A stretch of DNA of 64,000 nucleotides. Source: Pseudomonas muyukensis. Its GTDB lineage: Bacteria; Pseudomonadota; Gammaproteobacteria; Pseudomonadales; Pseudomonadaceae. The position numbers and the translations under genes are program-made. The first letter of the stretch is position 1; each line of letters opens with the position of its first letter. Shown piece by piece: positions 55,385-64,000 of the stretch. The DNA is taken from NCBI RefSeq assembly GCF_019139535.1, contig NZ_CP077073.1, forward strand, positions 447,501 to 511,500, in the 5' to 3' direction. The notes beneath the pieces are model-generated. The model made no database searches. It was not told the DNA's origin and saw only the letters and a program-made list of their open reading frames with translations.

Positions 55385-56134
55385 TCAGTGCAGGGCCTGC
55401 ATCATCTTGCGCACCCCGGCCACATGCCGCCGGCTTACCGTCAGGGCATCGCCGTCGAGCCCCCTCAAATAAAGCTGGAAATGCCCCAGCGGCGTGCGCT
55501 GCAGGCGCTCGATGCGCTCGCGGGCGACCAGTGCGTTGCGGTGGATGCGAACAAAGCGCTCGCCGAACTCGTCTTCCAGCGCCTTGAGCGGTTCGTCGAG
55601 CAGTACCTCGCCGGCCTCGTGGCGCAGGGTGACGTACTTGTGGTCGGCAATGAAATAGATCACCTGGGGCAGCGGGATCAGCTCGATGCCCTTGCGGGTA
55701 CGGGCGCTGATATGGCTGCGCGGGCCGCCCCCGGCGTCGCTGGCCGGGCGGGTCAAGGCCGCCAGTTGCGCCCGGTTGGGCTTCTCGGCGCGGCGCAGCG
55801 CGTCGCGCAGGGCCTGGGCCTGGATCGGTTTGTCGACATGGCTGAGGGTGCTGTCCTTGAAGGCCTGGCTGCCGTATTCATCGTCGCCGGTGCAGAACAC
55901 CACGGCCGGCGGCGCTTCGCGCTCGCACAGGCGGGCGGCGACCTGCAGCCCGTCCAGGCCAGGCATGCCGATATCCAGCAGCACCACGTCGGGCTTGAGG
56001 CTTTCGATCAGGGCCAGGGCCTCCTCGCCGTTGGTGGCGCTGGGCTCCATCACGGTATAGCCCTCCAGCTCGCCGAGCAGCCGGCTCAAGCGCTCGCGGG
56101 CCTGGGGTTCATCATCAACGATCAGGACATTCAT
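55385..56134 (-). CDS. algR: AlgR, LytTR-type response regulator
   Basis: A 249-residue regulator with an N-terminal receiver (VLIVDDEPQARERL, phosphoacceptor Asp in VVLLDIGMPGLDG near 54, Lys in HVDKPIQ) and C-terminal LytTR DNA-binding domain (YFIADHKYVTLRHEAGEVLLDEPLKALEDEF..). It controls alginate and surface behaviour. In P. aeruginosa its partner AlgZ/FimS lies between argH and algR; here no such gene is present. The ATG at 56134 lies far (14 bp) from AGGA. Confidence 0.93.
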   Translation of the reverse strand: MNVLIVDDEPQARERLSRLLGELEGYTVMEPSATNGEEALALIESLKPDVVLLDIGMPGLDGLQVAARLCEREAPPAVVFCTGDDEYGSQAFKDSTLSHVDKPIQAQALRDALRRAEKPNRAQLAALTRPASDAGGGPRSHISARTRKGIELIPLPQVIYFIADHKYVTLRHEAGEVLLDEPLKALEDEFGERFVRIHRNALVARERIERLQRTPLGHFQLYLRGLDGDALTVSRRHVAGVRKMMQALH

Positions 56135-56432
56135 AATTGCGCTGGATTCCTGAGTGAGTCTCGCACGGGTATAGCGTAGACAAGTGTGGGATGACCGAAA
56201 TGCGGTCACGCTACAGACCGGTGCGAAGGCCAAAGATTCACTGGTCCGGCAGATTCACCGCCAGTCCTCTGTCCAACTGTAGACGCTCCGTGGAACACTG
56301 CCGTTCAATCGTTGAATATGCCGCACCCCCGGCCCTGGGACGTTTCTCACGACCAGCGCCCCCTGCGGTGGCGGGCGCAACCCTGCTATGATCGCGGCAC
56401 TTTTTCCGTTCACCCCTTCAACGAGTGAATCC
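56135..56432. promoter_or_regulatory. Divergent promoter region of algR and argH
   Basis: This 298-bp gene-free region takes the place where algZ would sit in P. aeruginosa. TATGAT at 56387-56392, with no good -35, is a likely -10 for argH, 41 bp before its ATG. No sizeable ORF or remnant of a sensor kinase is seen. Confidence 0.5.
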
Positions 56433-57827
56433 ATGAGCACCGACAAGACCAATCAGTCCTGGGGCGGCCGCTTCAGTGAGCCCGTCGACGCCTTCGTCGC
56501 CCGCTTCACCGCCTCGGTCGATTTCGACAAGCGCCTGTACCGCCACGACATCATGGGTTCGATCGCCCACGCCACCATGCTGGCGCAGGTCGGCGTGCTC
56601 AGCGACGCCGAACGCGACACCATCATCGACGGCCTGAAGACCATCCAGGGTGAAATCGAGGCCGGCACCTTCGACTGGCGCGTCGACCTCGAAGACGTGC
56701 ACATGAACATCGAGGCGCGCCTGACCGACCGCATCGGCATCACCGGCAAGAAGCTGCACACCGGGCGCAGCCGCAACGACCAGGTGGCCACCGACATCCG
56801 CCTGTGGCTGCGTGACGAGATCGACCTGATCCTGGCCGAGGTCACCCGCCTGCAAAAAGGCCTGCTGGAGCAGGCCGAGCGTGAAGCCGAGACCATCATG
56901 CCCGGCTTCACCCACCTGCAGACCGCCCAGCCGGTGACCTTCGGTCACCACCTGCTGGCCTGGTTCGAGATGCTCAGCCGCGACTATGAGCGCCTGGTCG
57001 ACTGCCGCAAGCGCGCCAACCGCATGCCCCTGGGCAGCGCCGCCCTGGCCGGCACCACCTACCCGATCGACCGCGAGCTGACCTGCAAGCTGCTGGGCTT
57101 CGAAGCCGTGGCCGGCAACTCGCTGGACGGCGTCTCGGACCGTGACTTCGCCATCGAATTCTGCGCCGCCGCCAGCATCGCCATGATGCACCTGTCGCGC
57201 TTCTCCGAAGAGCTGGTGCTGTGGACCAGCGCGCAGTTCCAGTTCATCGACCTGCCCGATCGCTTCTGCACCGGCAGCTCGATCATGCCGCAGAAGAAGA
57301 ACCCGGACGTGCCGGAGCTGGTGCGCGGCAAGAGCGGCCGGGTGTTCGGCGCGCTGACCGGCCTGCTGACCCTGATGAAAGGCCAGCCACTGGCCTACAA
57401 CAAGGACAACCAGGAAGACAAGGAGCCGCTGTTCGACGCCGCCGACACCCTGCGCGACTCGCTGCGCGCCTTCGCCGACATGATCCCGGCCATCAAGCCC
57501 AAGCACGCCATCATGCGCGAGGCGGCCCTGCGCGGCTTCTCCACCGCCACGGACCTGGCCGACTACCTGGTGCGCCGCGGCCTGCCGTTCCGTGATTGCC
57601 ACGAAATCGTCGGCCATGCCGTGAAATACGGCGTGGACAACGGCAAGGACCTGGCCGAGATGAGCCTGGACGAACTGCGCCAGTTCAGCGACCAGATCGA
57701 GCAGGACGTGTTCGCCGTGCTGACCCTCGAGGGTTCGGTCAACGCCCGTAACCACATCGGTGGTACTGCGCCGGCGCAGGTGCGTGCGGCGGTGGCTCGC
57801 GGCCAAACGCTGCTGGCTTCGCGTTAA
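56433..57827 (+). CDS. argH: Argininosuccinate lyase
   Basis: A 464-residue enzyme cleaving argininosuccinate to arginine and fumarate. Family signature [12 protein letters not shown] near 279 is intact, with the active-site [12 protein letters not shown] near 112 and His in [11 protein letters not shown] near 160. The ATG at 56433 gives the standard N-terminus [14 protein letters not shown]; an upstream start would run through the promoter. Confidence 0.97.
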   Translation: MSTDKTNQSWGGRFSEPVDAFVARFTASVDFDKRLYRHDIMGSIAHATMLAQVGVLSDAERDTIIDGLKTIQGEIEAGTFDWRVDLEDVHMNIEARLTDRIGITGKKLHTGRSRNDQVATDIRLWLRDEIDLILAEVTRLQKGLLEQAEREAETIMPGFTHLQTAQPVTFGHHLLAWFEMLSRDYERLVDCRKRANRMPLGSAALAGTTYPIDRELTCKLLGFEAVAGNSLDGVSDRDFAIEFCAAASIAMMHLSRFSEELVLWTSAQFQFIDLPDRFCTGSSIMPQKKNPDVPELVRGKSGRVFGALTGLLTLMKGQPLAYNKDNQEDKEPLFDAADTLRDSLRAFADMIPAIKPKHAIMREAALRGFSTATDLADYLVRRGLPFRDCHEIVGHAVKYGVDNGKDLAEMSLDELRQFSDQIEQDVFAVLTLEGSVNARNHIGGTAPAQVRAAVARGQTLLASR

Positions 57828-57835
57828 ACCGTAAT

Positions 57836-57920
57836 AGGGGCTGCTGTGCAGCCCATCGCCGACAAGCCGGCGCCTGCAGGGACCGGGTACTTTGTAGCGA
57901 TGGGCCGCACAGCGGCCCCT
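57836..57920. repeat. Long imperfect inverted repeat after argH
   Basis: aggggctgctgtgcagccca at 57836 and the complementary tgggccgcacagcggcccct ending at 57920 pair over about 24 bp with few mismatches. It lies between the convergent argH and GST genes and probably terminates both. Confidence 0.7.
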
Positions 57921-57927
57921 TGCTTTC

Positions 57928-58590
57928 TCAGCGCTTGCCGCTCTTGATCATCTCCAGGAACGCCGGCATCACCGCGTCCTTGTCCGCCGCGATCCGCGCC
58001 ATGTGTGGATTACCCTGCAGTTTCTCCAGCAACGCCGCGGCCTGCGGGAAGTCCGCCAGGAAGTCGAGGTTCAGCACCTTCTTGCCCACCGCGCAGGCCA
58101 GGTCGACCGAAAAGCAGAACATCAGGTCGGCGATGGTCAACTGCTCACCCGCCACATAAGGCGAGAACTGGCCATTGCGCTTGAGGGTGGCAAAGCCCGC
58201 GAGCAGGTCCGCGCGGGCACGCTCCTTGATCAACGGCTCCACCGCCGCGCCAAAGAACGCCTCGGCGTAGCAGGTACGCGCCGGCAGCTCGATGTACAGC
58301 TCGATCTCCCGCAGCAGCTCGCGCACCTTGGCCTGGCCGAAGGCGTCGGCCGGCAGCAGCGCCTTGCCTGGCTGGGTCTGCTCGAGGTAGTCGAGGATCA
58401 CCCCGGTCTCGCTGATGAAGCCATGCTCGGTCTGCAGCACCGGCACCTTGCCGCGCGGGCTGACCGCCAAGGCCTGGGGCGTCTGGCCGCCGAAGAACGG
58501 CACCTCCTCGAAGGGCAGGCCTTTTTCCAGCAGCGCCAGCTTGACCATGTTGTAGTAGTTGCTGACCGCGAATCCATGAAGCTTGAGCAT
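57928..58590 (-). CDS. Glutathione S-transferase family protein
   Basis: A 220-residue GST. The thioredoxin-like N-terminal domain reads LKLHGFAVSNYYNMVKLALLEKGLPFEEVP with SPRGKVPVLQTEHGFISET as glutathione-binding loop; the all-helical C-terminal domain follows from about 88. Substrate unknown. GGAGG lies 9 bp before ATG 58590. Confidence 0.92.
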   Translation of the reverse strand: MLKLHGFAVSNYYNMVKLALLEKGLPFEEVPFFGGQTPQALAVSPRGKVPVLQTEHGFISETGVILDYLEQTQPGKALLPADAFGQAKVRELLREIELYIELPARTCYAEAFFGAAVEPLIKERARADLLAGFATLKRNGQFSPYVAGEQLTIADLMFCFSVDLACAVGKKVLNLDFLADFPQAAALLEKLQGNPHMARIAADKDAVMPAFLEMIKSGKR

Positions 58591-58737
58591 GTGAAGCAGC
58601 CTCCAGGGCCGTATGGGGTTGGCCCGGCTGTTATAGCCCCGTTGCCCGGCCCTGGCCAGTGCCATGCACGCCGTCGATGGCCGGGCATTGCCAAGGCAGG
58701 CGTGGCACACTGTGCGCCTCACCACAGGAGCACCGCC

Positions 58738-59040
58738 ATGCGCGAACCCCAAGACATCGACGGCAATGATGAAGAAGATTTCGCCGAGGCCACGCTGACC
58801 CAGGCCATCGAGAACCAGATCGAAAGCGGCGAGCCACCCGCGGCCAAGGCGACGTTCAACAAACTGAGCCTGGTCGGCTACGAGCGTGAAGACATCCTCA
58901 ACCTCATGGCCCATGTGCTGGCCATCGAGATCGACGCCATGCTCGACCAGGACCGCCCGTTCGACACCCAATGGTACGAAACCGCCCTGCGCGCCCTGCC
59001 GGAGCTGCCACCTGAGGCGGATCAAGGCGACATCGAATAA
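58738..59040 (+). CDS. Conserved hypothetical acidic protein
   Basis: A 100-residue acidic protein (MREPQDIDGNDEEDF..) with helical core KATFNKLSLVGYEREDILNLMAHVLAIEID. Small proteins of this type are common in pseudomonads but I do not recognise a named domain. CAGGAG precedes the ATG. It is divergent from the GST gene. Confidence 0.8.
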   Translation: MREPQDIDGNDEEDFAEATLTQAIENQIESGEPPAAKATFNKLSLVGYEREDILNLMAHVLAIEIDAMLDQDRPFDTQWYETALRALPELPPEADQGDIE

Positions 59041-59091
59041 ACCTGACTACACTCCTGACTTCCATCCTTGTCTCGAAGTCAGGAGTAGCCC

Positions 59092-59337
59092 ATGCCCTTC
59101 AACCCCGAACTGATCGCCGAAATGGAAGTGCTTGCCCAGTTCAACCTGGACAGTCACCAGGAAGGCATCAAGGTGTGCAGCGATGCCTCCCCGGCGTTGG
59201 TCGCCGCAGCCAAGCGCCTGCACGACAAAGGTCTCACTGACCAGCCCGACGGCGGTTACCTCACCAGCCTGGGCAACGACGCCGCCGAGAGCGTGCAATT
59301 GCTGCTCAGGGTTCTGAAAACGCCTCAGCCGGCCTGA
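59092..59337 (+). CDS. TIGR02647-family small protein
   Basis: An 81-residue protein, FNPELIAEMEVLAQFNLDSHQEGIKVC, with a C-terminal helix (AAESVQLLLRVLK). It fits the TIGR02647 family, often listed as DNA-binding without experimental support. AGGAG lies upstream. It is in line with the preceding hypothetical gene (51-bp gap), possibly cotranscribed. Confidence 0.8.
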   Translation: MPFNPELIAEMEVLAQFNLDSHQEGIKVCSDASPALVAAAKRLHDKGLTDQPDGGYLTSLGNDAAESVQLLLRVLKTPQPA

Positions 59338-59495
59338 AGGCGTCGGCGCCTGCTTCGCCAGCAAGGCTGACGCCTAAGGGAGCGGAGCAGGCGCAGCGCT
59401 GCTGGTAATCTGACGTCAAAAAGCCAGCAACCCCTTATCCGACCGCGCCACTCAGGCTAAACTCGCCATTGCTCCCCGGCCTGCCTGAGTGCGCA

Positions 59496-62354
59496 ATGAA
59501 CCACCCCCATGAAATCCGCCCCGACCTTGACCAAGGCATCGACCGCAAGGAGCTGTCGCGCCTGCGCGCGCGCTTCCTGAAGATCAATCAGGGCCGCCTC
59601 GCTCGGGCGATGGAAGGGTTGTCCACGCGCCAACAGCAGGTGCTGACGCTGTTGCCGCTGTTCTTCCATGTCAACCACCCGCTGCTGCCGGGCTATGTCT
59701 CGGGGGCCACCCCCGCCGGCGTGTCGGGGTTCGAACCCGACGCCGAGCTGCTGGCCGAGGCCCAGCGCCTGACCCGCTCGTTCACCTACAAGGCCCGCCA
59801 TGGCAACCCGCCACAACCGATCCATGGCCTGTTCCTGATGGGCAGCCTGGGCACCCTGGCCCAGGCCGAGCAAAGCGACATGGACCTGTGGGTATGCCAC
59901 GCCCCCGACCTGGACGAGCAGGCGCTGGCCGAATTGCGCCGCAAATGCCAGCTGCTCGAGGCCTGGGCCGCCAGCCTGGGCGCCGAGGCGCACTGCTTCC
60001 TGATCGAGCCGCAAAGCTTCGTCCAGGGCGAACGCGACAGCCAGCTCAGCTCGGACGACTGCGGTACCACCCAGCACTACCTGCTGCTCGACGAGTTCTA
60101 CCGCACCGCCATCTGGCTGGCCGGGCGCACGCCGTTGTGGTGGCTGGTGCCGGTCTACCAGGAGCACAACTACCGCGACTACACCCAGACCCTGCTGTCC
60201 AAGCGCTTCATCCGCGCCCAGGACGGCCTCGACCTCGGCCACCTGGCACAGGTCCCGCCCGGCGAGTTCGTCGGTGCCGGGCTGTGGCAGCTGTACAAGG
60301 GCATCGATTCGCCCTACAAGTCGCTGCTCAAGCTACTGCTGACCGAGGCCTATGCCAGCGAACACCCCGACGTGCGCTGCCTGAGCCTGGATTACAAGCA
60401 GGCGGTGTTCGCCAACCAGCTGGACCTCGACGAGCTGGACCCCTACGTCATGGTCTACCGGCGTATCGAGCGCTACCTGCAACAGCGCGGCGAAAACGTA
60501 CGCCTGGAGCTGGTGCGGCGCAGCCTGTACCTGAAGGTGAACAAGAAGCTCAGCGACCGCAGCCGCAGCCATGGCTGGCAGCGCCAACTGCTGGCGCGCC
60601 TGGCCACGGAGTGGGGCTGGGACGAACGCCAGCTGACCCTGCTCGACAGCCGCAGCCAGTGGAAGGTGCGCCAGGTGGCACTGGAGCGCCGCGAGCTGGT
60701 GGCCGAGCTCAACCACAGCTACCGCTTCCTGACCCAGTTCGCCCGCCTGCAGAATGCCAACAGCCGTGCCGACCAACGCGACCTGAATGTGCTCGGACGG
60801 CGCCTGTATGCCGCCTTCGAGCGCCGGGCCGGCAAGATCGAAGTGATCAACCCGGGCATCGCCCCGGACCTGGCCGAAGACACCCTGACCCTGGTCCAGT
60901 CCGCCAACCGCAAGGAGCCGGGCACCCACCATTGGGGGCTGTACAACGGCAACCTGGGGGTGCACGAATGGGAGCACTTCAGCCCCCTCAAGCGCTGCCG
61001 CGAACTGCTCGAGCTGCTCACCTGGGCCCACCGCAACGGGGTAATCGACAGCAGCACCCGCCTGGCCCTGCACCCCGGGGTCAGCGACCTCAGCGAGTTC
61101 GAGCTGTTCAACCTGCTCGGCGCCTTGCAGCAGGGCGTGCCGCTGCCCCTGGAGCCGGTCAGCGAGGTGCGCCTGCTGCAACCCAGCGTGGCCGATGAAA
61201 TCCTGTTGCTGGTCAACGTCGCGGTCGATCCCCTGCGCCACCACCGTGACCTGAACATCCTGATGACCACCGAGCGCACCGACTCGCTGAGCTATGCCGG
61301 GGTGCGCGAGAACCTGGTGCTGACCCTGGACCAGATCACCCTGAACAGCTGGAACGAGGTACTGGTGCAACGCTACGACGGCGACCACGCGCTGCTGCGC
61401 TGCCTGCGCGACTTCCTCAACAGCCTCGGCCAGCGCAGCCACCGCCCGCGGTTGCGGGTGCGCTGCTACTGCCACAACCGCGCCCAGGCCATCAGCCAGC
61501 GGGTCGAGGAGCTCTTCGATACCGCGCAATTGCTGCTCGACCAGCAACGCGACCAGCGCTACCTGGTGCAAGTGGCCGAGCACACCCATGTCCTGGAGCT
61601 GACGCCAGGGCAAGTGACCCTCGCCACCTTCGACGACCCCGCGCAGGTGCTCGCCGCCCTGGGCGAGGAGCGTAGCCGCTACAGCCCGCTGCACCTGGAT
61701 GGCAACGCCCTGCAGGACGGCGACTTGCCGCTGGTCCTGGCCCAGGGCCAGCCCCATGCCATCCAGGTGTTCTACCGCCTGTACGAGGGCTGGGCCGACC
61801 TCTATGTCCTCGATGAGCACAATGCCCTGTGGCAGCAGCGCCTGCCGCTGCAGGACGAACGCCACCTGCTGCTGCCGCTGCAGCGCTTCCTGCAATCGAT
61901 GCTGATGCGCCGCGACGCGCAGCTGCCACTGGACAGCCTGCCCCAGGCCGCGCTGGAGCTGCGCTACGCCCAGTTGCTGCCGTCTGGCGCTGGCAAGGCG
62001 CGCGGCATCGAGCCACGCCTGGCGCCGCAGGATGGCCACAACCAGCCCTACTACGAGGTCCAGGCGATCCTCCAGGCCGGGGTGGGCGATGAGGTGCATG
62101 TCACCCTGTATTGCGACCAGCAGGAGTTTTCCCAGCTGGAGCATGGCGAGCACCTGTACGCGGTGGTCGCCCGGCAGATCCTGCGGCAACGCCAGGGCCC
62201 TGGCAGCTACCGCTGCTACATCACCGACCTGGACTTGTCCGAACTCCTGGGCGACGAACCAGGCTCGACCAGCCTCTACCTGCGCTACAAAAGCCAGTTG
62301 GAACAGGCGCTCAACGAGGGCTTGGAACGGTTGCAGGCAACGTACGAACCCTGA
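59496..62354 (+). CDS. cyaA: Class I adenylate cyclase
   Basis: A 952-residue enterobacterial-type CyaA that makes cAMP from ATP. The N-terminal catalytic half carries the nucleotidyltransferase motif LFLMGSLGTLAQAEQSDMDLWVCH (GS.. and DxD) near 111-133 and LIEPQSFVQGERD; the C-terminal regulatory half runs from about 540. ATG 59496 gives MNHPHEIRPDL; an upstream TTG is in frame. No CRP-site is clearly visible upstream. In Pseudomonas cAMP feeds Vfr/Crp signalling. Confidence 0.95.
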   Translation: MNHPHEIRPDLDQGIDRKELSRLRARFLKINQGRLARAMEGLSTRQQQVLTLLPLFFHVNHPLLPGYVSGATPAGVSGFEPDAELLAEAQRLTRSFTYKARHGNPPQPIHGLFLMGSLGTLAQAEQSDMDLWVCHAPDLDEQALAELRRKCQLLEAWAASLGAEAHCFLIEPQSFVQGERDSQLSSDDCGTTQHYLLLDEFYRTAIWLAGRTPLWWLVPVYQEHNYRDYTQTLLSKRFIRAQDGLDLGHLAQVPPGEFVGAGLWQLYKGIDSPYKSLLKLLLTEAYASEHPDVRCLSLDYKQAVFANQLDLDELDPYVMVYRRIERYLQQRGENVRLELVRRSLYLKVNKKLSDRSRSHGWQRQLLARLATEWGWDERQLTLLDSRSQWKVRQVALERRELVAELNHSYRFLTQFARLQNANSRADQRDLNVLGRRLYAAFERRAGKIEVINPGIAPDLAEDTLTLVQSANRKEPGTHHWGLYNGNLGVHEWEHFSPLKRCRELLELLTWAHRNGVIDSSTRLALHPGVSDLSEFELFNLLGALQQGVPLPLEPVSEVRLLQPSVADEILLLVNVAVDPLRHHRDLNILMTTERTDSLSYAGVRENLVLTLDQITLNSWNEVLVQRYDGDHALLRCLRDFLNSLGQRSHRPRLRVRCYCHNRAQAISQRVEELFDTAQLLLDQQRDQRYLVQVAEHTHVLELTPGQVTLATFDDPAQVLAALGEERSRYSPLHLDGNALQDGDLPLVLAQGQPHAIQVFYRLYEGWADLYVLDEHNALWQQRLPLQDERHLLLPLQRFLQSMLMRRDAQLPLDSLPQAALELRYAQLLPSGAGKARGIEPRLAPQDGHNQPYYEVQAILQAGVGDEVHVTLYCDQQEFSQLEHGEHLYAVVARQILRQRQGPGSYRCYITDLDLSELLGDEPGSTSLYLRYKSQLEQALNEGLERLQATYEP

Positions 62355-62444
62355 AACGGCTTCCCGTTCAGGAACGGTTTCCTGCTGCCACGGCCTGATT
62401 TGTAGGACGCATCCTACGCGCTCCAACCTGATGAGGAGCGTGAT

Positions 62445-63287
62445 ATGAACAACGAAAACTGGATGGGCGCACACCCTGAGCTGGGGCGCCTGCGCATCGA
62501 CCAACTGATTCTGCCGGGCAGCCACGACGCCGGCATGGACAAGCAGGCGCCAAACTTCTCCATCCCCCAGGAGATCACCCAGGACGTCCCGTGCATCGAG
62601 CAGATCCGCGGTGGCATCCGCGTGCTGGACCTGCGCGTGCAGTCGCACCGCTCGTACCCCCCCGACCAGCCGGCGCGCTACCAGCTGTACCACCTGACAT
62701 CCTCAGGGCGCACGGTACTGGGCGATGTGGTGATGGCCCTCGAGCAGTTCTATGCGAACCCTGCCAACGCCAGGGAGATCATCGTGCTGGATTTCCATGC
62801 GTTCGACAGGTTCAATGCCGAGGAGCACGCACGGTTCCAGCAACTGCTCGACGAACATCTGGAGCCGCGCATGATCCACTGGGACATGAACGCCCTGACA
62901 CTGGATGAACTCTGGCAGCAGCACCCAGGCAGGACCCTGGTCATCGCCTACAACGGACCGACCCCCCATCATTACTGGGATGGCGTGCGCCATGGCTGGA
63001 TAGGCGAGAACACCCCCAGCACCCGCCGGCTGAAGGCATTCATGGACGAAGTCGCGATGGGCGCCCAGTCCCGCCTGCCACTGAGCTCGATCCAGTGCGC
63101 CAAGTACAACAAGTTCATCTTCACCCCCGACGATTTCAGCGACAAGATCGACGAGTGGTTCGAGTCCCGGGACATGGACAGCTACATCCAGCGCTTCCGG
63201 ATCATCAACACCGACTGGTCGCTGCGCAGCCGCCTGGTCGACAATTGTATCCACGCCAACCGCGTGCGGGCACAGCACCTCGGCTAA
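62445..63287 (+). CDS. PI-PLC-X-like phosphodiesterase
   Basis: A 280-residue protein of the phosphatidylinositol-specific phospholipase C-like TIM-barrel superfamily. The first catalytic His lies in LILPGSHDAGMD near 27, then IRGGIRVLDLRVQ with the metal or substrate Asp/Arg, and the second His may be in YQLYHLTSS near 84. REIIVLDFHAF continues the barrel. There is no signal peptide, so either it is cytosolic or is exported by another route. GAGGAG lies upstream. Its GC content is visibly lower than its neighbours'. Substrate unknown. Confidence 0.8.
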   Translation: MNNENWMGAHPELGRLRIDQLILPGSHDAGMDKQAPNFSIPQEITQDVPCIEQIRGGIRVLDLRVQSHRSYPPDQPARYQLYHLTSSGRTVLGDVVMALEQFYANPANAREIIVLDFHAFDRFNAEEHARFQQLLDEHLEPRMIHWDMNALTLDELWQQHPGRTLVIAYNGPTPHHYWDGVRHGWIGENTPSTRRLKAFMDEVAMGAQSRLPLSSIQCAKYNKFIFTPDDFSDKIDEWFESRDMDSYIQRFRIINTDWSLRSRLVDNCIHANRVRAQHLG

Positions 63288-63293
63288 GGCAGC

Positions 63294-63704
63294 TCAAAGA
63301 TCGAAGTCACCCGCCGCTTCCGGCTGGTACTCGACCGCCAGCAATTCGAGCTTGAGGGTCTTGCCACCCGGGGCCGGCCAGTCGATCTGGTCGCCCACCG
63401 ACAAGCCCAGCAGCGCGCAGCCGATCGGCGCGAGAATCGAGACATTGCCTTCTGGCCCGGCGTCCTTCGGGTACACCAGGGTCAGGTGGTAGTCCTTGCC
63501 ACTGGCGATCTCGCGGCAGTGCACGCGCGAGTTCATGGTCACCACGCCGGCGGGCACGTCGTCGTGACCGACCACCTGCTCGGCGCGGTCCAGCTCGTCC
63601 TGCAGGGCGAGCACCCCCGGGGTGCTTTCATCGAGGCTGTCGAGCAGGCGCTCCAGACGCTGCACGTCCAAGCGGGTGAGGATGAGGGAAGGCTTGGTGC
63701 TCAT
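63294..63704 (-). CDS. rnk: Rnk, nucleoside diphosphate kinase regulator
   Basis: A 136-residue protein with an N-terminal short coiled coil (about 1-45) and a C-terminal GreA/B-like FKBP-fold domain: VTMNSRVHCREI, LTLVYPKDAG, NVSILAPIGCALLGLSVGDQIDW. Rnk binds RNA polymerase and affects NDP kinase levels. It lacks the full GreA coiled coil. It is convergent with the PI-PLC-like gene, 6-bp gap. Confidence 0.93.
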   Translation of the reverse strand: MSTKPSLILTRLDVQRLERLLDSLDESTPGVLALQDELDRAEQVVGHDDVPAGVVTMNSRVHCREIASGKDYHLTLVYPKDAGPEGNVSILAPIGCALLGLSVGDQIDWPAPGGKTLKLELLAVEYQPEAAGDFDL

Positions 63705-63753
63705 GATCCAGTCAGACTCCTTTGAACAAGCAGTTTTCTACAGGCAGATAAAG

Positions 63754-63781
63754 CAAAACCCCGCCCAAGGGCGGGGTTTGC
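63754..63781. terminator. Bidirectional rho-independent terminator
   Basis: aaaccccgccc and gggcggggttt pair around a short loop, with T-rich flanks on both strands. It ends leftward transcription of the DUF1289 gene before rnk. Confidence 0.8.
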
Positions 63782-63861
63782 GAAATGCTTTTGGCGTCAG
63801 CGACGCTGAACTCGACACTACCACAGCCGGGCAAATACTCAAGCCCGCACCTTCGTTGGGG

Positions 63862-64000
63862 TTATGCCTGCGCCTGGCTTTTCAGGGCCAACGCTTCCAG
63901 GCAGATCTGCCGGCGTCGCGGGTCATCGGCCGAGCGCCACTCGCGGATATGCTCGACATGCCGATGGCAGCCGGTACACACCTTGTGCTCATCCAGCCGA
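63862..64000 (-). CDS. DUF1289 family protein (3' part)
   Basis: The last 46 codons of a gene whose start lies beyond the right edge. They read RLDEHKVCTGCHRHVEHI.., containing the CxGC-R-x-x-x-E-I-x-x-W pattern of the small Cys-containing DUF1289 family (possible metal binding). It ends with TAA at 63862-63864. Confidence 0.8.
   Translation of the reverse strand, partial: RLDEHKVCTGCHRHVEHIREWRSADDPRRRQICLEALALKSQAQA

Noticed and set aside
58700-58716. TGGCAC with GC near -12 as a sigma-54 promoter
   Set aside because: The -12 element lacks the TTGCA/T pattern at the right spacing.
60333-62693. 786-codon open frame antisense to cyaA
   Set aside because: cyaA is certain on the other strand; this frame has no recognisable domain and skewed Gln/His/Leu composition.

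Overview
The window is chromosomal DNA of a fluorescent Pseudomonas, most likely of the P. putida group. It is GC-rich with strong third-position GC bias. It carries the pseudomonad block ubiH-pepP-zapA-6S RNA, the algP-algQ-hemYXDC-algR-argH-cyaA-rnk block, and many copies of the P. putida-type REP sequence (tgtaggagc...). No phage, insertion sequence or CRISPR array is visible. Identifications rest on reading the translated sequence and on remembered families; no database was searched.

Layout. 1-10715: housekeeping genes (ubiH fragment, pepP, UPF0149, zapA, ssrS 6S RNA, 5-formyl-THF cyclo-ligase, EVE-domain protein), then an HlyD/RbbA/YhhJ-type ABC-2 exporter, a FliL-like protein and a quinone oxidoreductase. 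10716-17763: a sulfur-scavenging operon (22-codon leader ORF, two SfnB-type oxidoreductases, one NtaA/DszA-type flavin monooxygenase, a MetQ/MetN/MetI-like ABC importer) bracketed by two nearly identical REP hairpins. 17780-24409: cyclic-di-GMP and signalling genes (PAS-GGDEF-EAL, PAS-GGDEF, HDOD with a pseudo-receiver) around a membrane fatty-acid desaturase, plus an odd GNAT-like gene. 24499-27447: gabD-gabT for GABA catabolism. 27730-37647: a sulfate-ester acquisition cluster (arylsulfotransferase, TonB receptor, LysR regulator, AtsK dioxygenase, AtsR/B/C importer) matching the sft/ats genes known from P. putida S-313. 37733-49684: tRNA-Arg(CCG), an M20 peptidase and assorted housekeeping genes (CBS protein, YbaK, NfeD-slipin pair, LysE, MscS, ABC-F, AlgP, FKBP). 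49686-64000: algQ, dsbB, hemYXDC, algR, argH, GST, cyaA, a PI-PLC-like gene, rnk and a DUF1289 fragment.

How the genes work together. The two sulfur regions form one physiological theme: import and oxidative or transfer-based release of sulfur from organosulfonates and sulfate esters when sulfate and cysteine are scarce. Their soluble proteins are almost free of Cys and Met (several mature proteins contain none), a sulfur-saving signature that is visible directly in the sequence. A shared AT-rich motif upstream of both sets suggests a common CysB-like control. The most interesting new candidates are the coupled leader ORF before the first SfnB gene, the shared operator-like motif, the GNAT-like gene with a strong internal start, and the receiver domain that has lost its phosphoacceptor aspartate.
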